Notes under the pieces: generated by a model | What the model was told of the DNA's origin: nothing | Databases searched by the model: none | Seen by the model: only the letters and a program-made list of their open reading frames with translations | Position numbers and translations under genes: made by a program | Source of the DNA: Desulfoplanes formicivorans | Lineage (GTDB): Bacteria; Desulfobacterota; Desulfovibrionia; Desulfovibrionales; Desulfomicrobiaceae | Length of the DNA stretch: 64,000 nt | Assembly (NCBI RefSeq): GCF_001748225.1 | Contig: NZ_BDFE01000020.1 | Span: forward strand, 132,138 to 196,137 | Direction of reading: 5' to 3' | Part shown: piece by piece, positions 53,558-62,570 of the stretch | How positions within the stretch are numbered: the first letter of the stretch is position 1 | Layout of the letters: each line of letters begins with the position of its first letter

Positions 53558-54493
53558 ATGGTCCTGTCGAGGAAACAACATTTTTTTCTGATCAGCCAAT
53601 CCCAGGAACTTCGGGAGATTCTGGGGGCCTTGTGGCCCCAGGATGAGGTTTTCTGGACCTTTTTTTCCCGGGGAGCCGAGGCCCTGGAACATCTTTTCCA
53701 CTGTCCCCCGGATCTTCTGGTGGTGGACAATCATCTGCCTGATTTCAGGGGTGAGGATCTGGTTCGGCTGATTAAGAGCGAAAATGTCTATCGTCAGGTG
53801 CCCGTGGTCCTCTGTCTGGAACCCTCGGATCTTCCCCTGCCTGTTGCCCGGGTGGAGATTGATGATTTTCTGGTTCGTCCTCTTCAGGGAGATGTGGTCA
53901 AGAGTCGGTTGGATCTGGCGGTGGTGCGCGCTTCCCGGGAACTGGATGCCAGCCCCCTGACCAAGCTGCCCGGCAATACCTCCATTATTCACAAGATCCA
54001 GACCCTTATTGACGCCAGGGAGCAGTTTGCCCTCATTTATGCGGATCTGGACCATTTCAAGTCGTTCAACGACAAGTACGGTTTTTCCCGGGGGGACGAG
54101 GTGCTCATGATGACCGCCCGGGTGATCGTGAACACCATCCGCGGACTTGCCCGCATGCATTCCTTTGTGGGGCATGTGGGCGGGGATGATTTTGTGTGCA
54201 CCCTGCCTGCCGACAAGGCCGAACCGGCGTGCAAGGCTCTGATCGAAAACTTTGATTCCATTGTGCCCCATTTTTATGACCGCGAGGACAGAATGCGCGG
54301 ATCCATCGTGTCCAAGAACAGACAGGGGCACGAGCAGACCTTCCCCCTCATGGCCCTGTCTTTGGCCGTGGTCTTTAATTTCAATTGCAAATTGACCCAT
54401 TATGGGCAGGCCTCCCAGATCGCCATGAATCTGAAAAAAGAGGCCAAGAAGAATCCCGCGAGCAGCTATGTCCTTGACAGACGATGTGCCTGA
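53558..54493 (+). CDS. Response-regulator-like protein with degenerate GGDEF domain
   Basis: 311 residues from ATG 53558. The N-terminal receiver-like domain (about 8-120) has the phosphoacceptor region PDLLVVDNHLPDFRGEDLVRLIK. The GGDEF domain (about 135-300) has LTKLPGNTSII, the metal motif ALIYADLDHFKSFNDKYGF and RGDEVL. The active loop is GGDDF, not GG(D/E)EF, so cyclase activity is uncertain. Its last 26 bases overlap xerC, which begins before its stop. Confidence 0.85.
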   Translation: MVLSRKQHFFLISQSQELREILGALWPQDEVFWTFFSRGAEALEHLFHCPPDLLVVDNHLPDFRGEDLVRLIKSENVYRQVPVVLCLEPSDLPLPVARVEIDDFLVRPLQGDVVKSRLDLAVVRASRELDASPLTKLPGNTSIIHKIQTLIDAREQFALIYADLDHFKSFNDKYGFSRGDEVLMMTARVIVNTIRGLARMHSFVGHVGGDDFVCTLPADKAEPACKALIENFDSIVPHFYDREDRMRGSIVSKNRQGHEQTFPLMALSLAVVFNFNCKLTHYGQASQIAMNLKKEAKKNPASSYVLDRRCA

Positions 54494-55394
54494 ACTGGTC
54501 CGCACCTATCTGGATCATCTGCGTTATGAACGTGGATACAGTCTGGCAACGGTCGAAGGCTATGCCCGTGATCTTGTCCAGTTCCACACGGTGCTGCAGG
54601 CCCAGGGGCTGGATCTCGGACAGCCTGCTGACATCGGTACCCGGCAGGTTCATGCCTATCTGGTGGAGTTGCATCGCAGGGGCTTGGCCAAAAGTTCCGT
54701 GGCCAGGAAACTTTCCAGCCTGCGGGGCTATTTCAGGTATCTGATCGTGCGCAAGCTCATTGCCCACGATCCGTGCGAGGGCGTGCACAATCCCAAGCAG
54801 CTCAAGCCCCAGCCCACCTTCCTCAACGTGGATCAGGCCATAAGTCTCATGCAGGCCAGGGTACAGGAGGGCCCTCAAGGGGTGCGGGATCAGGCCTTGG
54901 TGGAACTGCTGTATGGTTCGGGACTGCGTATCAGCGAGGCATTGGGCCTTGATGTGGGTGATATTGATCCCGGACGTCTGTTCATCAAGGTTGCGGGCAA
55001 GGGAGGCAAGGAACGCATTGTTCCCCTGACAGCCGTCTCGCTTGAGCGCATCAACGCCTATCTTCAGGTCCGGTCCGCCCTTGCCCCGTCTCCCGGGGAA
55101 AAGGCCCTGTTTCTGGGCCAGCGCGGCAAACGGCTTTCCCGTCGTCAGGCCGCGCGGATCATCAAATCCCTGTGCGTGGCTGCCGGTCTTCCCCAATCCG
55201 TGTCTCCTCACGCCCTGCGCCACAGTTTTGCCTCGCATCTTCTGGCTTCAGGGGCGGATCTGCGCAGTGTGCAGAAACTTCTGGGCCATTCCCGTCTCGG
55301 CACCACCCAGCGCTACACCCATCTTCAGCTGGAACAGCTCATGCGCATTTATGATCAGGCCCACCCCCGCGCATCTTCCCGCAAAAAGGAATAA
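54468..55394 (+). CDS. xerC: Tyrosine recombinase XerC/XerD
   Basis: Resolves chromosome dimers at dif, 308 residues. N-terminal SAM-like domain (about 5-90: VRTYLDHLRYERGYSLATVEGYARDL). The catalytic set is visible: Arg in YGSGLRISEALGL, HxxR in PHALRHSFASHLL, second His in LGHSRLGTTQRYTH, and the nucleophile Tyr in that same motif. XerC and XerD are not separable by eye. The frame starts inside the GGDEF gene. Normal length argues for a housekeeping recombinase, not a phage integrase. Confidence 0.92.
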   Translation: MSLTDDVPELVRTYLDHLRYERGYSLATVEGYARDLVQFHTVLQAQGLDLGQPADIGTRQVHAYLVELHRRGLAKSSVARKLSSLRGYFRYLIVRKLIAHDPCEGVHNPKQLKPQPTFLNVDQAISLMQARVQEGPQGVRDQALVELLYGSGLRISEALGLDVGDIDPGRLFIKVAGKGGKERIVPLTAVSLERINAYLQVRSALAPSPGEKALFLGQRGKRLSRRQAARIIKSLCVAAGLPQSVSPHALRHSFASHLLASGADLRSVQKLLGHSRLGTTQRYTHLQLEQLMRIYDQAHPRASSRKKE

Positions 55395-55465
55395 CCCGGC
55401 CTGAGGCCGGGGTTGCAAAAAGCAGGAGGGAAACAAAGGGTGCGGGGGTCGCCCCTTGGCAGCCG

Positions 55466-55888
55466 TTACCACGCCATCTTGTTGTCATCCTGGTCAGTCC
55501 GCTGTCTCCAGCCTCTGTTTTCCCGTTCATTCATGCTTTCTATTTTCCACACCTGTCCCAGGGTCATGATCAGATCACCCAGATCGCTTTGTTTTCTGGC
55601 CACAAAGAGATTGTTATCATGGGCAAATCCGTTTTCATCGTCAAATGTGTGCACAATGATGGGTTGGTGGGGACGGTGCTGGCGAATGGCCGCAATGGCC
55701 TGGTGGATATCCATGTCGGCCAGCTCGCGGTCAATGATGATGGGATCACCACTCGCGGTGGTAGGGAGTTCTTCCAGGAATTCCTTGCCATTTTTGAAGG
55801 ACCGGACACCATAGCCCATGGTTTGGAGTTCTCGGGAAATGAATTGGCGAACGTGTTTGTTCCGTTCGACGAGGATGACGGCTTTCAT
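55466..55888 (-). CDS. Orphan single-domain response regulator-like protein
   Basis: 140 residues from ATG 55888: MKAVILVERNKHVRQFISRELQTMGYGV, a receiver fold. The phosphoacceptor strand is SGDPIIIDRELADMDIHQAIAAI and the Lys/Thr side is less clear (IIVHTFDDENG). The acidic triad near the N terminus is weakened (ERN where DD is usual), so phosphorylation may be lost. It lacks an output domain and lies beside a sigma-54 two-component pair, but is transcribed in a separate block. Confidence 0.65.
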   Translation of the reverse strand: MKAVILVERNKHVRQFISRELQTMGYGVRSFKNGKEFLEELPTTASGDPIIIDRELADMDIHQAIAAIRQHRPHQPIIVHTFDDENGFAHDNNLFVARKQSDLGDLIMTLGQVWKIESMNERENRGWRQRTDQDDNKMAW

Positions 55889-56098
55889 GCACAGCTCCGC
55901 AAGGGGGGAAGTATCTTTCCCAAGGCAATGACCGTGCCATGAACAACCGGCAATGGACTTCACGGCTGAAGATTAGGATAGTCCATCATGTCGGAGGGTT
56001 GAGATGGAGGACCCCCGAAGGGAACAGCTTCGTTGTGTTGGTTTTCTTAACACAATGTAAAAAAGGCAGGGATGTATGACCGCAGGAGGTGCTGTGCC

Positions 56099-57538
56099 TC
56101 ACGGGGCGCTGTCGGCCTTGACCACCGTCTGAGTGGTGATGTTCAGCTTGTCGATCTTGGCCAGTAGGGTGGGGCGGGAGATGCCCAGATACTTGGCTGT
56201 TTTGGAATGATTGCCCTGGCAGATTTTGAGGGCTTCTCCAATGATGATGGCGGACAGGGTGTTCATCATGTCCGAATAGGGCGTTGCCGAGGCGTCCTTG
56301 ATGGAGAAGAGGGTTTGCCGTGCCCATGCATGGATATCCATGAAATGGGAATCCGATGTTTCCTGGCAGGGCGTTGCCAGGGCCTTGGCGATTTCCTCTC
56401 CGGTCAGTGGACAGCCCCGATTGAAGATGAGGGCCTTTTGAATGGTGTTGGAAAGTTCGCGAACGTTTCCCGGCCATTCATATTGTTGCAGGGCCTCCAC
56501 GGCCTCCCTGGTGATGCCGGGATGCTGCATGTTCATGGACAGGGCAAAGTGGTGCAAAAAGTATTCGGCCAGCAGGGCAATGTCCTGGCCCCGGTCGCGC
56601 AGGGGAGGAAGATGCAGGGTGACCACCTTGAGACGGTAGTACAGGTCTTCCCGGAAGAGTCCCTTGGCCAGGGAGGCTTCAAGGTCCCTGTTGGTCGCGG
56701 CAATGACCCGAACATCCACGGGAATGGGATGCCTGCCGCCCAGCCGTTCTATACTCCGTTCCTGGAGCAGGCGCAGAATCTTGGCCTGAATGGACATGGG
56801 CATGTCCCCGATTTCGTCAAGAAAAACAGTGCCGCCGTTAGCCTGTTCGATTTTGCCCACCTTTCTGGTGGTTGCGCCGGTAAAAGCCCCTTTTTCATAG
56901 CCGAACAGTTCGCTTTCAAGCAGGGTTTCGGGGATGGCCACGCAATTGATGATGAGAAAGGGGCGTTCGTTGCGCAGACTGTGCTGATAGATGGCTCTGG
57001 CCGCGAGTTCCTTGCCCGTGCCTGATTCACCGCGGATGAGTACGGTGGCATCGGTTGAAGCCACCCGGCCTATGGCCTTGTACACGTCCTGCATGGGTTT
57101 GCTGCGGCCGATGATGGTATCGCCCTGGGCGCTTGCCTCCGGGGTTCCGTCCAGACGGACCTTGGAGCGCATGAATCGTCCCGCTTCAAGTCCCTTCTTG
57201 ATCAGTTCCAGGATGTCCGGGATGTCAAAGGGCTTGATGATGTAGTCGAAAGCACCGAGTTTGGTCGCCTCAATGGCCGTATCCATGGTGCCGAAGGCGG
57301 TCATGATGATCACCGGAAGCTTGGCGTCGAGCTTCTGGATTTCCTTGAACCCTTCCAGTCCGGTCATGCCCGGGAGTCTGAAATCCATGATCACCAGGTC
57401 AGGGTGATTTGTCCTGACGGATTCGATCCCTGCTTCGGCTGACGGCGCCGTGAGCACGTCATACCCCTCTTGCTGCAAAATGCGTTCAAAGCTCTGCCTC
57501 AGTTGGGGATCATCATCCACGACCAGTATCTTTTGCAT
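56099..57538 (-). CDS. Sigma-54-dependent two-component response regulator (NtrC family)
   Basis: 479 residues from ATG 57538. The receiver (about 1-120) has ILVVDDDPQLRQSFERIL and the phosphoacceptor in DLVIMDFRLPGMTGLEGF. The AAA+ domain (about 145-380) has Walker A GESGTGKELAARAIYQ, the GAFTGA loop (YEKGAFTGATTRKVGKIEQ) and Walker B GGTVFLDEIGDM. A Fis-type HTH ends the protein (NHSKTAKYLGISRPTLLAKI). GAFTGA shows it activates sigma-54 RNA polymerase. The sensor kinase is immediately upstream, 10 bases away. Confidence 0.95.
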   Translation of the reverse strand: MQKILVVDDDPQLRQSFERILQQEGYDVLTAPSAEAGIESVRTNHPDLVIMDFRLPGMTGLEGFKEIQKLDAKLPVIIMTAFGTMDTAIEATKLGAFDYIIKPFDIPDILELIKKGLEAGRFMRSKVRLDGTPEASAQGDTIIGRSKPMQDVYKAIGRVASTDATVLIRGESGTGKELAARAIYQHSLRNERPFLIINCVAIPETLLESELFGYEKGAFTGATTRKVGKIEQANGGTVFLDEIGDMPMSIQAKILRLLQERSIERLGGRHPIPVDVRVIAATNRDLEASLAKGLFREDLYYRLKVVTLHLPPLRDRGQDIALLAEYFLHHFALSMNMQHPGITREAVEALQQYEWPGNVRELSNTIQKALIFNRGCPLTGEEIAKALATPCQETSDSHFMDIHAWARQTLFSIKDASATPYSDMMNTLSAIIIGEALKICQGNHSKTAKYLGISRPTLLAKIDKLNITTQTVVKADSAP

Positions 57539-57548
57539 GCTGCGTTTC

Positions 57549-59018
57549 CTATTGCCTGCTGCAGGGCAGGGTGATGGTAAACGTGGTTCCCTGATGGGGT
57601 GTTGAAGCGGCACTGATCCAACCGCCATGGTCTTCTATGATCCGTTTGGCGATACTCAGTCCCAATCCGGTACCCTCTTCCTTGGAACTGAAAAAGGGCT
57701 GAAAGATCTTTTCGCTGACTTCCTTGGGGATGCCCGGACCGTTATCCGCCAAGGTGATGACAATGACGTGTCCCAGGGGTTCCACAACCCCCTGTTTGGC
57801 ACTGATGGTTATGGTTCCGCCGGTGTTCATGGCGTCACAGGCATTCTCCAGAAGGTTGACCAGCACTTCCTTGATTTGGTCCTGGTCGAGCATCAGTCGG
57901 GGAAGATTCTGGGCGATGTCCGTGGTGATGGTAATGCCGTAGGATTCAAGGCGGTGTTTCATGAGCTGCAGGGCCAGGGTGATGATGCCGCGTACTTCGG
58001 TGGGCTGGGGCTTGAGCTTGGGACGGCGGGAAAATTCGAGAAAGTTGCTCAGGATGGTGTCGATGTGGCGGATTTCCTCGGAGATGACCTCGAAGTCCTC
58101 GCTTTGAACATCATTGAGATCCAGGGAGCGCTGGAGAGAAAACAAGCGCATCTTGACCGAGGTCAGGGGGTTGCGCACGCTGTGAGCCACGCCCGCCCCC
58201 AATTTGCCGATGGTGGCCAGTTTTTCGGTCTGCTGAAGATGTTCGCGACTGGCTTCGAGCTGTGATCTGGTCAGATTGGCGTCCCGAATGAGCCGTTTGA
58301 CGCGTCTGCGCAGTTGGATGATTTCGTTTTTACTGCCGGGAAAGGATTCGGTCAGCGTCTTTTGCAGAGACACGACCAGCTCATGAACAGGAGCAAGAAC
58401 CCGGTTGAAGATGATGAACGCCAGAATGCCCGCCAGGATGATGCCGACCAGGAACAGGGAACCGCTGATGACGTTGAGCCGGTGTTTCTGTTGGGCCACC
58501 TGGGCAAAATGTTCGTTGATGCTGGCCTTGTAGATACGCTTGTATTGGGAACACAGGTCCACAATGTTGAAAAACTGGTTGCGCACGGACCAGTGCAGTT
58601 TGGCTCCCTGATCGCGTTTCCCGTCCTTGTACAGCTGGATGACCTGGGCCCGCGCCAATGCGTAGTCAAGATACTTGGACTCGATGGTGTCCAGAATTTC
58701 CCGGGATGCATAGTTCTGGCTGGTCTGTCTGGCCTTTTGCAGCCAGCTCTGGAAGGAGTCGTTGTATTGCTCGAGTTTATCCAGCCAGTGCGGTGTTCCC
58801 TGGAGAAAGTAATAGGTCACGAACCCTTTTTGCATCACAAGGGCGGTCTGCAATTCCTCGGCGGCCTGCAGGGCGGTGATATCCTCGTTCACCACCTCGG
58901 AAAACAGCCTGTCAATGTGGTAGAGATGCCAGACCGTGACCAGAAAGGTGGCCAGCAGGCAGCAGGCCAGACCGATGATCAGAATGCGGAATTTGACGCG
59001 CAGGCTCAGGAGCTCCAT
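57549..59018 (-). CDS. Membrane sensor histidine kinase
   Basis: 489 residues. First span about 10-32, a periplasmic region of about 150 residues rich in helices (four-helix-bundle-like: LEQYNDSFQSWLQKARQTSQ), and a second span about 185-205. The phosphoacceptor box is GAGVAHSVRNPLTSVKMRLFSL. The ATPase domain has N box VNLLENACDAMNTGG, G1 LADNGPGIP, and G2 GTGLGLSIAKRIIEDHGG. It pairs with the sigma-54 regulator, which is downstream. The helical sensor and signal are unknown. Confidence 0.93.
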   Translation of the reverse strand: MELLSLRVKFRILIIGLACCLLATFLVTVWHLYHIDRLFSEVVNEDITALQAAEELQTALVMQKGFVTYYFLQGTPHWLDKLEQYNDSFQSWLQKARQTSQNYASREILDTIESKYLDYALARAQVIQLYKDGKRDQGAKLHWSVRNQFFNIVDLCSQYKRIYKASINEHFAQVAQQKHRLNVISGSLFLVGIILAGILAFIIFNRVLAPVHELVVSLQKTLTESFPGSKNEIIQLRRRVKRLIRDANLTRSQLEASREHLQQTEKLATIGKLGAGVAHSVRNPLTSVKMRLFSLQRSLDLNDVQSEDFEVISEEIRHIDTILSNFLEFSRRPKLKPQPTEVRGIITLALQLMKHRLESYGITITTDIAQNLPRLMLDQDQIKEVLVNLLENACDAMNTGGTITISAKQGVVEPLGHVIVITLADNGPGIPKEVSEKIFQPFFSSKEEGTGLGLSIAKRIIEDHGGWISAASTPHQGTTFTITLPCSRQ

Positions 59019-59162
59019 GGGAATCCGCCGGGTTCAGGATTGAGGTTCAGAAAGGAGCAAAAAGTACGTTGTTCATGGCCATACTGTATGGTGACGTGGG
59101 CAGTCCATCATTTGTATCTGATGGTGCACGTGCGTTGTATCGGGTGGTACGTGATGTTGTGG

Positions 59163-59194
59163 GCGGTCCGGCAGGTGAACCCCTGCCGGACCGC
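59163..59194. terminator. Hairpin between the nhaD-type gene and the kinase gene
   Basis: GCGGTCCGGCAGG (59163-59175) and CCTGCCGGACCGC (59182-59194) form a 13-bp GC-rich stem with a 6-base loop. It lies downstream of the minus-strand antiporter. The T run is weak, so termination is probable, not certain. Confidence 0.65.
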
Positions 59195-59275
59195 TTGCCT
59201 TTTCAATGCATCTGGCGCGGCCTAAATTGCTGGAATGTCATGTTGTTCCGGTACGTCCGGCGCGCTTTCCAGGGC

Positions 59276-60613
59276 TTACCAGCCCAGGACATAATACCTG
59301 ACATAGACATAGATCATGGACAGAAAAACGGTCAGAATCATGACCGGAAGACCGTATTTCAGAAACTCCATGAAGGTAATCTTGTGTCCGGCCTTTTCGC
59401 TCATGCCCACGACAATGACGTTGGCCGATGCGCCGATGGGGGATCCGTTGCCGCCAAGGCAGGCACCCAGTGCCAGGGCCCACCACACGGGCATCATGGC
59501 CATGTGTTGGATGTGTTCGGGCGAGGCCGTACCCGGGGCAACGTTGTAGACCTTGTGGATCATGTCGATGAGCAGGGGGTTCATGGTGGCCACGAACGGG
59601 ATGTTATCCACAATGGCCGAGGCAATGGCCGAGAACCAGAGCATGACCATGGCAAGCAGAGTCATGTCGTCGGGTTTGGGGTTGGTGATGGCGATCATGG
59701 CCTTGGACATGTCCTCGACCAGACCGACTTTGACGATGCCGCCAATGATGATGAACAGACCGATGAAGAAGAAAATGGTCGGCCATTCCACTTCGGCCAG
59801 GATGCCGTGGGGTTCTTCCCCGGAGATGAGCAGCAGGGTGGCCGCGCCCATGAGGGCGACACTGGCGGGTTCATAATGGAAAAAGCCGTGGAGCATGAAC
59901 CCGAGGATGGTGGCTCCCAGGACGACCAGGCTTTTTTTGAGCAGCAGGGGGTCTTTGATCTGTTCCTTCTCGTTCAGGGACATGACCCGTTTCTTGAGTT
60001 CTTCGCGCACGTGGAGCCGCTTGCCAAACAGCAGTTTCCACACAAGCATCCAGATGACGAAAATGATCACAATGGCCGGGGTCAGGTGGACGATGAAATC
60101 CATGAAATTGAGCCCTGCCTTGGAGGCGATCATGATGTTCGGGGGATCACCGATCAGGGTGGCCGTGCCACCGATGTTCGAGGCCAGGGCCTCGGTGATC
60201 AGGTAGGGAACGGGGTTGATTTCCAGCTGATCGGCAATGAGCAGGGTGACCGGGGCAAGAAGAAGCACGGTGGTCACGTTGTCCAGAAAGGCCGAGCCAA
60301 TGGCCGTGATGATGGCGAATATGGTCATTATCCTGAAGGGTTCGCCCTTGGCGATCTTGGCACATTTGATGGCAACGTACTGGAATACGCCTGTTTTGGT
60401 CATGATATTGATGATGACCATCATGGAGATGAGCAGGAAGATGACGTTCCAGTCGACACCCAGGTCGATGTCGTGAAAGGCTTCGTGCTGGAGAAGAACC
60501 TTGGTGATCAGGGTCAGGGCCGCACCAAAGAGGGCAACCTTGGTCTTGTGGATTTTTTCGGAAATGATGACCGCATAGGCCACCAGAAAAATGGTTGTAG
60601 CTGTCCAGAACAT
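59276..60613 (-). CDS. ArsB/NhaD-type sodium/proton antiporter family protein
   Basis: 445 residues, about 11-12 spans. The N-terminal half has DWNVIFLLISMMVIINIMTKTG, then AFLDNVTTVLLLAPVTLL and the signature LASNIGGTATLIGDPPNIMIAS. The C-terminal half has AIASAIVDNIPFVATMNPL and LGACLGGNGSPIGASANVIVVG, the second inverted repeat. This is the ion transporter superfamily; close relatives include NhaD and the melanocyte P-protein group. Na+/H+ exchange is the leading guess; the ion is not proven. It is followed by a CBS-domain gene on the same strand upstream. Confidence 0.9.
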   Translation of the reverse strand: MFWTATTIFLVAYAVIISEKIHKTKVALFGAALTLITKVLLQHEAFHDIDLGVDWNVIFLLISMMVIINIMTKTGVFQYVAIKCAKIAKGEPFRIMTIFAIITAIGSAFLDNVTTVLLLAPVTLLIADQLEINPVPYLITEALASNIGGTATLIGDPPNIMIASKAGLNFMDFIVHLTPAIVIIFVIWMLVWKLLFGKRLHVREELKKRVMSLNEKEQIKDPLLLKKSLVVLGATILGFMLHGFFHYEPASVALMGAATLLLISGEEPHGILAEVEWPTIFFFIGLFIIIGGIVKVGLVEDMSKAMIAITNPKPDDMTLLAMVMLWFSAIASAIVDNIPFVATMNPLLIDMIHKVYNVAPGTASPEHIQHMAMMPVWWALALGACLGGNGSPIGASANVIVVGMSEKAGHKITFMEFLKYGLPVMILTVFLSMIYVYVRYYVLGW

Positions 60614-60747
60614 GGGAAACTCCGTATATGTATGTAAAACATGTCATATCTTTCGGATGACTGATGTGCGTGGGACCATGGGAATCCCTGCCGATTACAG
60701 CCATCGGAAACGAGACAGAGAGAACAATGAGAAAACGGACAAGACGG

Positions 60748-61239
60748 TTACATCTTGGAAAGATCGATGAGTTCGATGTCGTCGTGTTCGAACTGCAGAC
60801 AGCTGTTGACCAGGTGCAGCAGAATATCTCTTCGGGTGATCTCGCCAAGCAGCCTGCCCTGGTCGTCGAGCACGGGCAACGTGTTGAAACCCTTTTCAAC
60901 GATCAGTGCATCGGCTTCGAGGAGCTGGTGGTGGGGGCGCAGGGAAACGACATCAGTGACCATGATGTCTCTGGCTTTTTTGTCTTTGGTTTTTTCAACC
61001 TGTTTTTTCAGAAAATCGGCACCATCGGTAATGGACCGGGCAAGATCCGCGTTCATGTACGAGGGCATGATCTCCTTGAGCAGATCCACTGCAGAAACAA
61101 TGCCCAGCAGTTTGCGGTTATCGTCCACAATGTACACTTGTCGTGGCATGGGAGACGCGATCTTGCACAGCAGACTTTTGTAGTCGCATTCCGGCTTGGC
61201 AAGAATCAGTTTGGTCTTCATGCATTTTGAAACGTCCAT
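60748..61239 (-). CDS. CBS-domain pair protein
   Basis: 163 residues from ATG 61239, preceded by AGAGAGGTAAG. Two CBS domains fill the protein: the first with VYIVDDNRKLLGIVSAVDLLK, the second starting ARDIMVTDVVSLRPHHQLLE and containing FNTLPVLDDQGRLLGEITRRDIL. Such pairs sense adenine nucleotides. It lies upstream of the NhaD-type antiporter in the same orientation, 134 bases apart, and may gate or regulate that transporter (inference). Confidence 0.88.
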   Translation of the reverse strand: MDVSKCMKTKLILAKPECDYKSLLCKIASPMPRQVYIVDDNRKLLGIVSAVDLLKEIMPSYMNADLARSITDGADFLKKQVEKTKDKKARDIMVTDVVSLRPHHQLLEADALIVEKGFNTLPVLDDQGRLLGEITRRDILLHLVNSCLQFEHDDIELIDLSKM

Positions 61240-61446
61240 GCTTACCTCTCTTTTTCCATTGTTGTACGTGCAACTCTCTACGCTGGTCCCCTCGGGGCCA
61301 GATCGTTTGAGAAGGAACAACATGTCCCTTCCTGTAGTTGACCCAAATAAATGCTTAGTTATTACGAAATCAAAGTCTGACTGGCAATAACAAATATCAG
61401 GATCTTGCCGCTTTCCGGCATCGTGTACGGGCACCACATTGAGCCA

Positions 61447-61485
61447 AACCAAAAGGGGCTACGATGATCGTAGCCCCTTTTGGTT
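61447..61485. terminator. Bidirectional-type terminator
   Basis: AACCAAAAGGGGCTACGA (61447-61464) and TCGTAGCCCCTTTTGGTT (61468-61485) form an 18-bp stem with a 3-base loop. A-rich and T-rich arms bracket the GC core. It lies after the DUF4434 gene on the minus strand. Confidence 0.88.
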
Positions 61486-61569
61486 GATGGGGAAGGCCGG
61501 AGGTGTGCCAAAGGGCCTTGATCCTCGTCAGGAAGAAGAATGGAAAGAAATTCGGGCCTGGCGTCTGTT

Positions 61570-62562
61570 TTACAGAACCTTGGAAAACTGCATGAAGTTT
61601 TCCAGCAGTTTCTCGGCTTGAGGGCCGCCGTACTGGCTCATATATTCCATAACGCTGAACAGGATGACCCCGTCAGGGGCGTAGGGCAGTTCGGCTTTCA
61701 ACTGGCGCCGGATGCGGTCCGGCGAAGCAGGGACAGCTGAGAACTGTTCGCCGTCCTGCTGGTCGAACAATTCGAGAACGGGTTGGACCGTACACGGGAC
61801 GTCCGTCAGGGCCGTCTGCAGGGCCTTGAGATAGATCGGGACTTCATCCACCTCTAGTTTGTGGGCGCCCACGCCGTCCTGAAACAGGATGCGCGACAGG
61901 GACGTGCGCTCAGCCACTTCCCGCCAGAACGCGGCGTTTTTTTCCGGGGACGCCCAGGCATTGGAAAAGCCGGAAATGGAAACAGGGCCGGGCGCCACGG
62001 TCTGCAATTCCGCATATATGTTATTAATAAAGGAACACAGGATATCCTTGAAGGCTGGGGTGAGCCAGGTCCGGTCATCAATTTCCTGGGAGATATACCA
62101 TCCTGAGAACGCCGGGCTGGCCTTCAGAATCGGGGCCACACGGGCCAGGGCTTCCCTGGTTCCTTTTTGCACGCGTTTGAGATGTACTTTCATCAGATGG
62201 GGTTTGGACCGGATGCGTTCCCAGAAGGAACTCAGGAACACGTTGCCGATGGTCACGTGCATGTTCCGCCGGGCGGCATGGACAAGGATATTTTCGATCA
62301 GCTCCGGTGTGTAGCCGCAGGGTTGGTCGCAGTATGCATAGGAGTCACTGTAGTCGATCCACTGGACGATGACTTCACGAATATGCAACTGTTCATACGT
62401 ATCAAATAATGTGTCCCAGTCGGTTTTGTCCCATTGTTCCATGGCGTTGGACGGTTGGAGAAAGGTGCCTCCGACACGGGTTGCCCCGGCATGGACGGGG
62501 AGCGTCCACATGAGGGTCATGACAGTCAGAAAAAGGCACATGCGTATACGGTTCATGATCAT
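61570..62562 (-). CDS. DUF4434 family protein, putative periplasmic glycoside hydrolase
   Basis: 330 residues. Signal peptide about 1-26 (MIMNRIRMCLFLTVMTLMW...VHA). The DUF4434 TIM-barrel start is VGGTFLQPSNAMEQWDKTDW, then IREVIVQWIDYSDSYAY. Acidic residues sit in GWYISQEIDDRTW and VILFSVMEYMSQYGG, suggesting a glycosidase active site; catalysis is not shown. It is 8 bases downstream of the TPR/beta-barrel gene, so they are one operon. Together they recall hydrolase plus export porin pairs of exopolysaccharide systems such as Pel and PNAG. Confidence 0.75.
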   Translation of the reverse strand: MIMNRIRMCLFLTVMTLMWTLPVHAGATRVGGTFLQPSNAMEQWDKTDWDTLFDTYEQLHIREVIVQWIDYSDSYAYCDQPCGYTPELIENILVHAARRNMHVTIGNVFLSSFWERIRSKPHLMKVHLKRVQKGTREALARVAPILKASPAFSGWYISQEIDDRTWLTPAFKDILCSFINNIYAELQTVAPGPVSISGFSNAWASPEKNAAFWREVAERTSLSRILFQDGVGAHKLEVDEVPIYLKALQTALTDVPCTVQPVLELFDQQDGEQFSAVPASPDRIRRQLKAELPYAPDGVILFSVMEYMSQYGGPQAEKLLENFMQFSKVL

Positions 62563-62570
62563 GGGCAGCC

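Noticed and set aside
54468-55394. XerC-like recombinase as a phage integrase or mobile-element marker
   Set aside because: Standard Xer length and motifs, housekeeping neighbours, no att repeats or phage genes nearby.
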